From Smittium culicis (Eukaryota > Kickxellomycota > Harpellomycetes > Harpellales > Legeriomycetaceae), in contig LSSN01000415.1 in the NCBI GenBank assembly GCA_001970855.1, positions 1 to 30,908 on the forward strand: a stretch of DNA of 30,908 nt. Reading direction: 5' to 3'. The notes under the pieces were generated by a model. That model was not told the DNA's origin. It did no database searches and worked only from the letters and a program-made list of their open reading frames with translations. The translations under genes were made by a program, and so were the position numbers. Below are positions 10,004 through 21,362 of the stretch, piece by piece (positions within the stretch are counted from its first letter, which is position 1; each line of letters starts with the position of its first letter).

Positions 10004-12534
10004 TAAGAAGTGCGTTTTAATCGTGAATATAGTGTCTATTAGATACAGATAATTATTCATTAAAAAATAATATTATAAATCCTGTTGAGAGAGAGTAGTT
10101 TTTTTTTTTTTTTTTAAATTTTTTTGCAATGAGCGTGATTTTAGGGGTTTTCGAATTATTGGTGTTTCATGTGCTTTGTAGAAGAATGTATATATTTTTA
10201 GATTAGAAAATTATAAATAAAAAAAAGAGCTACTAAATAAGATAGACCTTAATAGCAGGATAGAAGAAACGAAGAAATTCAATATAATCACAATTAGAAT
10301 AGGGAGGATGAGGGTATACAAATAAAAAAAATAGAGTTTATGATACTGCAGTTTATAGTATTTATTCTAACAAAATATTAGTGTTTAAACCAATTTTAAT
10401 TTCTCTAGGAATTTATCTTAAAAAGAGGCAATTTTAAAATCTCTTACTATATAAGAAGTGAGTCTGACTGGCTAAAGGATCAGATAAATGCGCTTATTTA
10501 TTCCTCAGGGTCATTCTGTGCATGATAATACTGAATAGTGGGCGAATTACAAATAGCCCTAAAGAAAGAATTAAATTGAACTTTTTAAAATTTAGTACTT
10601 TACTTTCATAAACAGTGTAAAATAACCATAGCACTTATTACGATACGTACTCGAGTGTATAATATTAGAATTTTATTTGGAAGGGATATAGATCTAGCGT
10701 AGTTCTAATACTGAATGTGTTTATACTACATTAAAATCAAAGCTTGGACTCTTTATAAAAAACTGAAACTTTGATTTGCTTCTGGACCAAGCTAATAGCA
10801 ATGATAATATGTTATCATGGTCAAATTTAGGATTATACAATAAAGTAAATTCTATCCTACAGCAGACTCATTATAAATATGTTTACAAAAGCTACAAAGA
10901 TAGCCGAATAGCTTATAACAATACAGAATTAAAGGCGAAAATAGAATGGATAGCTTTTAATTTCAATAAAATCAAAACTAAACTTGTTTTTGACTTGGGT
11001 TTGGCCAGTACACTAGCAAATGTTAAAAAATCAGCTTTCATGTTTGTAGACTAATGTTATTCAGTTTTTCAACTCCAAATTAATGAATATCATAATACCA
11101 GTAGCTGATATTCACATTCTATATGTTAGATAACTGAAAAAGTTGTATAGATAATATATTATGTCATTGATTTATAGTAAACTGGTTTATGAAGTGTATT
11201 TTACTTGATTCAAGTTGCAGATATAATTTGCAAAAAACCCAAAGCGTCATTATAATAATATAAGACTAAAGGGTAGTATTTCGGATAGTTATCCAATAAG
11301 CAGTCTGCAGTAATAGTGAGGAGCCCTCCTAAATACACGAGTTGGTTACACTATTAATTAATAATCTAAGATTGTTAGGGGCTAATATTCACAAATAAGT
11401 TATCATATTCTAGCCTTTGTTTCGTTTCATGTATTTACGAAGGAAATAGTTGATATACGAGAATCGTTTTAAGGTCTCTGAGATTTGAATTAAGAGAATA
11501 TGCAAGATGTAAATTTTAGATTCTGAATATTTAAACAAACTTATGAACCCAATAAGGTACTTTAATTGTTTTTATTTAGAGGATATAGAATTTAAAACTG
11601 ATCCGTTATTTATCAAGTATTAGTCCAAAATAAAAGATATCAGTATTTTCAGTAGTATTTATCTAATTTCTGGATAGATTTGCTTAAAGCTGTTTCGTGC
11701 ATAGAACGGCTACACAAATAGCCTTTTTTATCAGTTTAAAGGATAACCAATAAATAAATCAGCCCAACTATTTTGAGAAAGCCATAAAAGCCTAAAAAAA
11801 TCCAAGCATATATTATGAATAATTTAGCCCAATGCGCATCAGTTGGAAATAATGATGATTGAAGCTGGATATACTTCCAGAGATATTTCTCGCTTATAGT
11901 ACGCAAAGAAATCAAAAAAAAAGAATTGTTGAGAATCCAGCAGGTTCTGGAAATGTAAAAGCACACTTAACATAATTAATTGTATCATTGGAACTGTGGC
12001 ATATAAATACGGTCGAAATTAACTAAACGCAGACATAATGGTAAAATCTAAACTTCTCTTATTAAAGGAAAAAATCGATATTTTTAGTACCAAAATAGTA
12101 AAAAGATGCTATGTTGATTTGATTTTTATCTTTTCCCAGTGTTAATAACTAGTGGCTTGTTAGTAAACCCCAGAAATTATCTGAAACCGCAACAATTATT
12201 ATAGCAAATTCTGATTATTGTGATACCAAAAGCTGAAAAGAAATACATCCCAAAAGCTAACAGCGTAGAAAAGCCTTCAATTGCTGCACTTTTGATTCAT
12301 TAGACGAATTTTCCGCTTCATACATAAAATCAGACTACTTTTATTTGTTTACTTTTACCACTATGAATAAATTCCTCTATTTATATTTATACCATGTTTA
12401 CGTATCTAATTTTCCAGTTCTATTACTGAACTCACCCTTTGCTTATTCATCATCATATTGATGCCTAGTTTATAAAGTTAGCTATACTCAATTCTTTGAC
12501 TATTATATATTCCGATAATACACGTCTTCTAGCT
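10004..12534. other. Spacer between the divergent P450 genes, possible decayed coding DNA
   Basis: About 2.5 kb separating two head-to-head genes. Roughly 10450-12450 is visibly less AT-rich than other intergenic DNA here. It holds several stop-bounded stretches without ATG starts: plus 10776-11054 (91 sense codons, begins TTG), minus 11966-11736 (begins GTG, hydrophobic and Trp-containing), and a plus frame of about 66 codons ending near 12450. None shows a recognisable domain. The pattern fits an old decayed gene or transposon. A TTATAAAG string at 12470 could serve as a TATA element for P450-B, 64 bp before its ATG. Confidence 0.4.
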
Positions 12535-14516
12535 ATGGATAAAATAGCATCTCTTTCAAAATGGATTCTTCAAAATATCCGACCTCACTGGTTTACCTCA
12601 AAAAGCCTATATAAAATATTCGTCGCTTACGGCACATTAAAGGTAAAGTATATTCATCTCCAATTTCTCAAAAACTTATCGATACAAACCATAATATGAA
12701 AAAAATATTTTGTTTTTTTCAATTTTAGATCATTTACGCAGTATTTTTCGATCCTTTAAGAAAAGTTCCAGGACCACTGTCTTCGCGATTCACGTCATTT
12801 TTCACAAGAATTCATTTAATTAAAGGCGAATCTACGTACTATTTTATCAAACTCAATAAGATTCATGGTCCTCTAGTCCGTATTGCTCCTGGTATTTTAA
12901 TTGTCTCTTCCACAAAAGAATCTAAAAAAATATTAGCATCTTATAAATACAATAAAACTTCAATTTATGATGGATTCGCCAATGTCCAGCAAAACATATT
13001 TTCAACCAGAGACGAAAATTTCAGCAGAATGAGGGTAAATATCTTTCATTTATATACTCAGTTTTCTATTTCGCCGTTACCCCTTTATCAAATATGAAAT
13101 TAATATCTATAATTCGTCCGCTCATTCATTAGAGACGCCAGGTTGGTCCCGCATTCAGTCAGACAGGTTTAGACACTGTTGATTCCTTGATTACTGAAAT
13201 TTGCGTTGACAGTTTTGAAAAAAAGCTAAGGGAAATCATCCAGGAAGGAAACGGCGTAGCCCAATTTAATTTCTTCAAGTACTTCCAAAATGTTACAGCA
13301 GATGTGATCGGAGAGCTTGCTTTCGGAAAAAGCTTTGACGCTGTACAGAATGATGGCCATCCTATTACTGGCTGGGCTAATGCTTCAATGCGAAACTCTG
13401 TTATAGTAATGCTTTTTTCATCTGCTCTTTATTTTTTCATTTACAATTTACTTTTAGCCCATTATACATAAATATTTATTTTTTAAATTAGGTCAAATTT
13501 GTGCCATTTTTATCTTATCTACAAGATTACATACCCGGATTTAAATCTAATGAAAAAAAACTAGAGAATTTCTGCCTCAAATCAATTGAACAAAGAAGAA
13601 GACTTATAAAAAATAAAAGCTACAACGAAAAGAGAATCGATATTTTGCAAACGTATTTGACCTCTATCAACACCTCCAACAACCAACCTCTATCAGATAA
13701 CGAAATTGTCGCCGAAATGGTTGCAATGGTAATCGCAGGAGTCGATACAACAAGCATCACGTTGACGTGGATTTTAATCTTCTACTTGCTTTATCCAGAA
13801 GTATACAACAAAGTTCGTGAAGAGATCAGGTCAAACTTCCCTGATAAAAACGCAAAAATAACTCTTCAGAGCTCTCGCGAGAAACTTCCATATTTTATTG
13901 CCACTGTATACGAGACTTTAAGAATAAGAGGATCAGCTGGAGGTCTTCTTTTTAGAGAAACATCCAAGGATGGACTGGAGATCTGTGGGTATAATATCCC
14001 TAGTGATAATGAAGTTGGTATATTTATATCCGGTTGCCATAATGACCCTGAGCTTTGGGAAAACCCTGATTCATTTAACCCTGACAGATTTTTGGGTCCT
14101 GAGGGAGAGCTACTCAAGAAGGAAATAACAGCATTCTCTACTGGTGTAAGAATATGCCCAGGAAAAAAGTAAGTACAAGATTTTTTTGTATATTGTCTAC
14201 AGCATAGTTTTTTATTGTTTATAAACTATCTATACAATAAACGATAACTAGCATCGCTTTTATATTTTTTTTAATCCGTGATTTAACTAATATTCCACTT
14301 TCAAGTCTTGCATGGATGCAAATGTCAGAAATCATTTCAAACATGCTGAATAATTTTGATTTGGAACTACCAAGCGACTCGTTGTATGGACCTAATATTC
14401 TTGACGCAAGCAGACACAATGAGCCTTTGATACCTAAGGACATTGCTTTCGCAACCAGATCTCCAGCTTACCCTGACCGCGACTGTAACGTCATTATAAG
14501 AGAACGAACATATTAA
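12535..14516 (+). CDS. Cytochrome P450 monooxygenase B (five exons)
   Basis: Exons: 12535-12642, 12729-13034, 13133-13405, 13492-14168, 14306-14516; 1575 bp, 524 residues. All introns are GT-AG (86, 98, 86, 137 bp). Motifs: hydrophobic N-terminal anchor, hinge PLRKVPGP (45-52), I-helix AGVDTTS (311-317), ETLR (370-373), FNPDRF (424-429) and FSTGVRIC with the heme Cys at 451; Asn455 is split by intron 4. The length is normal for a microsomal fungal P450. The ATG at 12535 is the first in the exon 1 frame and gives 36 codons, as in P450-C. A non-ATG extension to 12496 is rejected. It is divergent to P450-A and nearly identical to it across intron 2, exon 3 and much of exon 4, but not in exons 1-2, around intron 3 or at 13935-14040, where B instead resembles C. 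The substrate is unknown. Confidence 0.95.
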
Positions 14517-16100
14517 AGTCCAGATTTCTTTTACTTATAAATATTTTATGCAGTTTAAAAGCATACATAATATCTATATTAATATTTACTATTCCACTGA
14601 TTTTTTCTAACTATCACTAGTTTAATTATTTTGATTTTTTATATCACTCCTTGATTAGGAACTTTAATTTTATTATTTTTCAAAGTGCTCTTTTTTTCTC
14701 TTGCTGTTTATTAATAAATTCAGTTAATTCGTACCTATTTTATTCTTCAACATTAAAAATCTTAATGTATCTATATATGAATTATCTAATCAATTGATGA
14801 TTACTTTTTTTACAATTATATTTTTATTATATCCATGATATGCTATACTAATATTATTTATATTATTATTTATATTTTTATTATTGTTGCAGTTTTATCT
14901 AAATATCAGCTTAATAAAATCCTAATAATTTCTGTTAGTATTTGTCATATGAATGATATTGTTATTTATCTTTATAGTATTTATTTGATGCTTTAAAATT
15001 ACATTATTTAAACTTGATATTTTAGTTTTTTAAATTTATTAGCTTGATAATTTATATTGCTGGTAATTTATAGTACATTAGGATTCAATTCACATAAATG
15101 AACTGAATTCCGGAAACATATCGCTGCCTGTTGCGTGAAAAAGCGAGTTATTATAGTTATTTTTTTGTTCAAAAATTTTTTTAATTTAAGAATGAATGAC
15201 AATGTTTATTTATTCACGTACAAATTTTTTTCTGCAGATATAGTTTATTGAAAGTAGGATAGCTTTAGCCAAAATAGTTAGTATAATCATAGTTTTTGTT
15301 GGATACATAATACTTTAATCGATAAAATGGGACTATAAAACTCAAATTGAGTTTAGTTTGAATGAAAAATAATCTAAATTAACTAAATATACTGTGTTTT
15401 AATATGCATAGACTGTGTACCAAATCAATAACTATTCTATAGCTGTATACTTTTAGGTATACTTATATTTTAAAAAAGGGCTTACAGTAATTCAAGCGAT
15501 AAACATCAAAGCCACATTTATCAGCACATTATAAATAAAAATTATTTTTTGTAGAATTTATAAAGCTTAATATTTTATTATAATTCGAGATAATTTTAGC
15601 TTTGACTATTGATTTTTGCATTTTTATAAAATTAACTGATAAATATTAACTTTTATGCAGAATGATTAAGCAACAGTGAATATTTCCCTTTTATTTTAAA
15701 TTTTATGTATATTCGCTAGTTTAGTTTTATTCCAATAAGCGCAAATAAATTAATAATTTATTATAGTTGTAAATTTCACTCTTTTAATTATGATCTGGCG
15801 TAAATTGTTAACAGCCAATAGCATTCAAATACAGTAATTTAATTTAACCATAATTTGTTACTTAGCAAAAGGACCAGATCTCGGATTATGTATGCAAATT
15901 ATCCAATTAAAAGTCAATAAGTCATTAAGAAATATTCATGTGTAGAAGATTTTCAATTTTAATTAATGCTAAAAAAAAATTTAGTCTATATTGAAAGTAT
16001 CCATTCCTTTTTAGATATAAATACTTTATAATTTCTAATAACACTATACTTTAATTACAATCTAATCTAGCTTTTGGCATAAGTTAAACAATCGTATAAA
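14517..16100. other. AT-rich intergenic DNA with a small hairpin
   Basis: No coding region is supported. The one distinct feature is an imperfect inverted repeat at 15081-15111: an arm starting GGATTCA, a six-base CATAAA loop and an arm ending GAATTCC, with one bulge and one mismatch. A somewhat G+C-richer tract follows to about 15150. I could not match it to a tRNA, snRNA or snoRNA. Confidence 0.4.
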
Positions 16101-16982
16101 ATGCCTTCAACTAAAAATTCTAATTCCTCAATGGACTCGAATGGCGAGGTTTTCAGAAGAAAGCCAGTCGAATTTCAAAATGAATTGAAAACCAAAGAAG
16201 GTATATTTTTTCATTTTTTTAAGATTCTCATTTAAATAAAATAATTATAATAGTTGAAAGAATTTTATTTTTATTTTTTGCATAGACTACATAAAAATGA
16301 TTGCTGAAATGAAGGCTACTAATGCAAGAGACATTGACGTCGTCAGTGTAAGAATAATTTAGATCTAAGCTGCTTGAGAGTTCTTGTCTGTTTATTGAAT
16401 TTAATATATTATTCGCGATCTCTAATTTCTAATAAATATATATATATGTGAAATATTTTAGAAGCTGCTAAGAACCGTTTCTGGCGCGTTTTTGATAATG
16501 TAAGCCAATTTTCATATCACATTTCTGTTATTTTCTAAATCGTCATAAATTAATATTATTTAATTTTCAAAACTAATTAGTTGATATGATATTATTAAAA
16601 TAGATTCATACTATTCACGTACGAAACTTTTAATTCGATTGGGAAAAATAGATATCCTAAGGTACCGGTTCTTAATCTACAAATAAAAAACGAAAACTGC
16701 ATTTATTTCTGCGAGCTTATAGTAGTTAGTTTACAAGCTTCTCTATCTATAATCGGAAAAATCGAGATGCCTATGCTATTAAAATTAGTCGCTGTAGGTT
16801 TGATTGGATGTGATTTATACCTTATTTACCTCAGCTACTTTGTAGGCTTCTTTGAAATGCTTTTCTGGTCCCTCCCAACCGCTGTTTTAATCATATCTTT
16901 CTTATTCCAGCTTACTGCAAACAAAAGCACCAAATCCATTGAAAAATATGAAAAAAATATTATGAAAAAATTCAAGGATTAA
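16101..16982 (+). CDS. Multi-pass membrane protein, unknown family (four exons)
   Basis: Exons: 16101-16200, 16286-16347, 16462-16499, 16604-16982; 579 bp, 192 residues. Introns of 85, 114 and 104 bp all have GTAxxx-type donors and AG acceptors, and the phases (1, 0, 2) join cleanly. The hydrophilic N-terminus (1-54) is Ser/Asn/Lys-rich. About four hydrophobic segments follow at 56-73, 100-118, 124-148 and 151-170, then a Lys-rich tail (174-192). This suggests a small four-span protein, perhaps of the endomembrane system, with both ends facing the same side; that topology is inference. The ATG at 16101 is preceded by AAA and gives the longest consistent model. The last exon also has an internal ATG (16767), but upstream codons remain open back to the 16602-16603 AG. 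I do not recognise the family. Confidence 0.8.
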
Positions 16983-18628
16983 GCATACCTTTATTAATTT
17001 TCTTAAAAATTATAGTAATTAAGTTTTATTTTTTGATTTAATCCCCAACCCCGTTTCCAAGTCTTAATTTATTCGCCGTATAATAAATAGTTTCTTTAAT
17101 ATTTATTTTTTGTTAAACAATTTCTACAATTAAAATTCTGCAATGTTATCAAAAAATAAACATAAAATATATCAAACTTATACTACCACCGATTTGTACA
17201 TACAGTTGAATTCGGTATTATATTTTATTAATCTTAATATGAGTTTTCAAAAAGCGTAAATATTCTTTTTAAATATATATTTTATATAATCGTTACTATA
17301 ATTGTAATCTTAGCTTTTTTTGAAATCTCTAAATTTTATTTCAGAATTAATATTTTCGAAGTCATTAGCCCAAATCATTATTAAGAAATGGTATTATTTT
17401 AACTTTTGCAAGATCAATATATGATTTTTTTCGATTTATCACCGATAGCCCTAAATTTATGGTTAAGCAGATTGAGTTTAAAAGTTGTTTCATTTTTATT
17501 ATTGCTGGAATACCCTTGATAAATAAAAATGGCTTTTTTGTGAGGCTATCTAATATTATTAACTAGTAAAGATTACAAATTATTTTGATGTTTTTTATAC
17601 TTGCATTAAAATTAAATTATATTATCATCAAATATTTGATAATAAATACACAATCATAAATTATTAAATATTTTTATATACAAGATCGATATTAGTTTCA
17701 AATCTAAATTATCATTTTTAATCTAATACTATGTTTTATAGATCAAGATGATCTCGTAATAGGTTAATGACTGTAGCAGTAAAACTAATATAAATAGCAT
17801 AATAAAAAATCTAAATTTATTAAAACAAAGAATTTTTAATCTATATATTAAAACAAAAAAAAGTTTTTTATGTTAGCTTAATAAATAAAATCAGTAAAAT
17901 GCTGAATTAAAAATCAAAATTACAATCTATTATTTTATAGTATAAAATCACTGAATAAAACTTGATTTTCAACTGGTAGATCGGCAGGCGAATACATGCA
18001 TTAGTCTATTATTTTTTTTATAACCTAGTACAAACATTTATATTTTTTAGATAAATTCACTACAAATTTTCTAGTATTATTGTTGCAAATTATATTCCGT
18101 GATAAAAAAAATTAGAAAAAAACTTAACGAAATGATTAAGGATATTAAAATACACATTACATTTAAAGTTCTTAATAATTCATAAAAGTATAAAAATAAT
18201 TGGTTTATTTGTTTATTATCAATGCAATTAAAATTATATATAACGGCTCTGCTGTATAGAAATATTATTCGGCAAATTGGTAAACTTATATTCCAAATTT
18301 ATGATAATTTTAATACTTGAGCTTAAGATTATTAAAATAATTTGAATGTATGTGTATTATTAACTTGATTGAAATACCAATATATAATCCAGTTAGACAA
18401 ATAGAATATTGTATATCTCACTATATAATATCAAATATGATACTATAAAAAAATGCGATTATACTATTCGAATAAAAAAAATTATAATTTAACTGAGATG
18501 GGAATAGTAAGAAATTAATTTTATAAAAATGTAAAAAAACCACGAAAACTTATACCTTAACTACTAAAAAAGCCAAGAAAAAAATTATAATAGCAGTTAT
18601 ATTTTTATTTTCATTGTAAAAAGAAATC
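16983..18628. other. AT-rich intergenic DNA
   Basis: This is the 3' flank of the membrane-protein gene (AATAAATAG near 17082 could be a poly(A) signal) followed by about 1.5 kb of A/T-rich sequence. Slightly richer patches at 17735-17790, 17970-18010 and 18240-18280 hold no readable ORF. Nothing else is seen. Confidence 0.45.
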
Positions 18629-20235
18629 TTTTTTTTTTTGTCTCAGAGAGTTTATTAAATAAAATTTAAAAATACACAAAAAACTAATAAAAAATATTTA
18701 AAAAGTTATAAAAATATTAAAAATTTTTTTTTTTCAACCGACCCCCCTCCGCCGCTCTAGCAGCTCCATANNNNNNNNNNNNNNNNNNNNNNNNNNNNNN
18801 NNNNNNNNNNNNNNNNNNNNNNNNNNNNNNNNNNNNNNNNNNNNNNNNNNNNNNNNNNNNNNNNNNNNNNNNNNNNNNNNNNNNNNNNNNNNNNNNNNNN
18901 NNNNNNNNNNNNNNNNNNNNNNNNNNNNNNNNNNNNNNNNNNNNNNNNNNNNNNNNNNNNNNNNNNNNNNNNNNNNNNNNNNNNNNNNNNNNNNNNNNNN
19001 NNNNNNNNNNNNNNNNNNNNNNNNNNNNNNNNNNNNNNNNNNNNNNNNNNNNNNNNNNNNNNNNNNNNNNNNNNNNNNNNNNNNNNNNNNNNNNNNNNNN
19101 NNNNNNNNNNNNNNNNNNNNNNNNNNNNNNNNNNNNNNNNNNNNNNNNNNNNNNNNNNNNNNNNNNNNNNNNNNNNNNNNNNNNNNNNNNNNNNNNNNNN
19201 NNNNNNNNNNNNNNNNNNNNNNNNNNNNNNNNNNNNNNNNNNNNNNNNNNNNNNNNNNNNNNNNNNNNNNNNNNNNNNNNNNNNNNNNNNNNNNNNNNNN
19301 NNNNNNNNNNNNNNNNNNNNNNNNNNNNNNNNNNNNNNNNNNNNNNNNNNNNNNNNNNNNNNNNNNNNNNNNNNNNNNNNNNNNNNNNNNNNNNNNNNNN
19401 NNNNNNNNNNNNNNNNNNNNNNNNNNNNNNNNNNNNNNNNNNNNNNNNNNNNNNNNNNNNNNNNNNNNNNNNNNNNNNNNNNNNNNNNNNNNNNNNNNNN
19501 NNNNNNNNNNNNNNNNNNNNNNNNNNNNNNNNNNNNNNNNNNNNNNNNNNNNNNNNNNNNNNNNNNNNNNNNNNNNNNNNNNNNNNNNNNNNNNNNNNNN
19601 NNNTGAATTTTTGGTCGACGATTTTCATGTTCGACAGGCGCTGGGCAGTCCGGAATGTGCCCATACGCATTTTTCCAATGTCCTGAAGGCCCAGTTTCAT
19701 GTCCGGATACATAGCTTGAAGGTCAAACCTGTTGCCTTTTTTGCCAATTTTCCTGTCCACCGTCCACCGGTGGATGACAGACCGGTTATTTCGTCGTTTC
19801 CGGTCGACTATCGTGATTATAGTCTGACCTTTTGAATCTTGAGAGCAAAATTTTTTGATCCACCAGGCGCTCCCGGTCACCCAGGTGGCCATCCGTGCCT
19901 TCATCGGAGCCTTGATGAGATCGGTTATCCATGTTTTTGAGGTAGGCCACTTATGATATGCACGCTCACGGGCTGTGCTGGTGCGCATGTACACTGAGCT
20001 TATACCCAGTTCGTCCCTGATGCGCTCCATGACTGCTGATTTAGTGACATTGGTAATCATTCGTATTGCCTTTCTAATTTCTGACTGTATGGGTTTGCAC
20101 CTGGCTTCGCTCATGGAAAATGTCTCACCACCGTAACATCCAATCGGCATCAGGACCGAATTGATGAACTTGATTTTTAGTACTCTCATCACATCAGACC
20201 GTCTCAGGAAGCTGTAGGCACCATAGTTGAGTAAA
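18629..20235 (-). mobile_element. 5'-truncated non-LTR retrotransposon, minus copy with assembly gap
   Basis: Same LINE family as 1735-2610, inverted and longer at the 5' side. Reading on the minus strand from about 20235, the frame carries the end of the reverse transcriptase (LKIKFINSVLMPIGCYGGE, the thumb-side region) and runs open to the gap edge at 19604. After 833 N (18771-19603) it resumes at 18770 with the same final codons and stop as the plus copy, then a 3' untranslated region with AATAAA (complement of 18651-18656) and a run of 11 A (complement of 18629-18639). No stop is visible in the sequenced coding part, so this copy is less decayed than the plus copy, but its 5' truncation removes most of the reverse transcriptase. 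It cannot be autonomous. Confidence 0.88.
18771..19603. other. Assembly gap (833 N)
   Basis: The run of N lies wholly inside the minus-strand LINE copy. In the plus copy the homologous interval (2118-2477) is only 360 bp, so the gap length is either an estimate or hides extra sequence. Any protein read across it is meaningless. Confidence 0.95.
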
Positions 20236-20652
20236 GTAGTGTTTTTTTTTTATTTTTAGTTTATTTGTATAGGCTTTTTTTTTGTGTCGAAAATTAGCCG
20301 AAACTATCAAATTCGTTAAATTCGGCGATTTGCGTACCTTTTTTTTTCTTTTTTTTTTTCGATTTGGCTAATTAAAACCGTGCACCAAACTTGCGCACTT
20401 ACAATTTAATTGAAATAGGTAAACTTTGTCTTCAGAGACCAAACTTGTACCAAAATGTAGCTCTTGGCAAGGTCAACAAAGTTGTATTAATAAGTTAAAG
20501 TCGATGGACTACGCGTTTGATAGTTATAGTCAATTTTGTTTAGTAAGGGCGTAAAAAAAAGTGAGTAGATATGAAATAAAATTTTATACATTCTCTAATC
20601 TTATTGGCTCGCCCAAGAAAAACTTTTCTAAGAGAGAGAGACTATGATTACT
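20236..20652. other. Intergenic DNA with T-runs
   Basis: No gene is supported. It contains T-runs (20242-20285, 20340-20360) and a moderately G+C-richer stretch (20290-20560) with no readable frame. Positions 20601-20640 (TTATTGGCT, an A-run, then an AG-rich end) resemble 20877-20916, placed just before the next element. Confidence 0.45.
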
Positions 20653-20849
20653 TTAACCCTTTCACGGGCGGTAGACTGTTTTTGAGCTACTAAATATAGC
20701 CAATAGCTTTCATATAATATACTTTAGTTCTGAAATTTGTTAATATACTGGTTAATTGTGATTTAGCAGCAAATAATAAATATAATTATAGATTACAAAC
20801 GAATCAATAAATTGATTTTTTCAAAGAGTGCTGGACGGGAAAGGGTTAA
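20653..20849 (+). mobile_element. TTAA-bounded MITE, family 1, well-preserved copy
   Basis: A 197-bp element with TTAA at both ends. The left terminus reads TTAACCCTTTCACGGGCGG and the right terminus ACGGGAAAGGGTTAA, giving an inverted repeat of about 11 bp (TTAACCCTTTC) with weaker extension. It has exactly the same length as the opposite-strand copy at 25520-25716 and shares its interior. TTAA with CCC ends fits the piggyBac superfamily; no transposase is encoded. Confidence 0.85.
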
Positions 20850-20916
20850 ATATTCATAAAAAAATTTCAAGCGTTTTTATTGGCTAATTCCAGAAAAAAG
20901 GCTTAGGAAAGAGAGC

Positions 20917-21362
20917 TTAACCCTTTCTGGGGCGGTTGACTTTTTTTGAAATACCAAAATTATCCAATTATTCGACGACTTGATAAATTAAATTAAGGTA
21001 ATAATAAATTATTGGCTGATGAATTATATAAATCCAATAACAAATAAATATAACATATATCATATGGGCAATTCTTTATGAAGTGGTCATTTTATAGTGT
21101 AAAGAGTTTCAGTGTATAAAATCGCATAAAAAATAAACGTCCAATGAGTAAAATAGTTTACTTTTTTAGCAAATAAAAATTTTAAATTGTAACGAACAAA
21201 TGGAAAAATCAAAATGCCTTTTTTGCTCCGCCAATAATACTTACAAAAAGTGCTTTTACAGGCCAATAACATTAAACTGAAACAAAGTGCTCTCATCGTT
21301 CAGAATCTCCCATATTATGATTTTTAAAATAGTTATAGAGTGTTGGCCATAGAAAGGGTTAA
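20917..21362 (+). mobile_element. TTAA-bounded element, family 2, long (446 bp) copy
   Basis: Ends are TTAACCCTTTCTGGGGCGG and AGAAAGGGTTAA. The left half matches the 198-bp family 2 copy at 24555-24752 (GGGGCGGTTG, then ATCCAATAACAAATA). The right half holds about 250 bp absent from that copy, including a module also found at 448-497. It may be closer to a longer parent element, or a composite with an insertion. A minus-strand frame at 21296-21087 inside it is not considered a gene. Confidence 0.75.

Noticed and set aside
9950..12534. A shared bidirectional promoter for the two divergent P450 genes
   Set aside because: The spacer is about 2.6 kb, much longer than a typical shared promoter, and no common motif was found at both ends.
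18717..20192. 491-codon minus-strand ORF across the N gap
   Set aside because: The middle is N and the two sides are not known to be in the same frame; the part after the gap is read in a different frame from the one supported by the plus LINE copy.
21087..21296. 69-codon minus frame inside the 446-bp element
   Set aside because: It lies within a MITE-like repeat, has no ATG-plus-domain support, and is best explained as repeat sequence.
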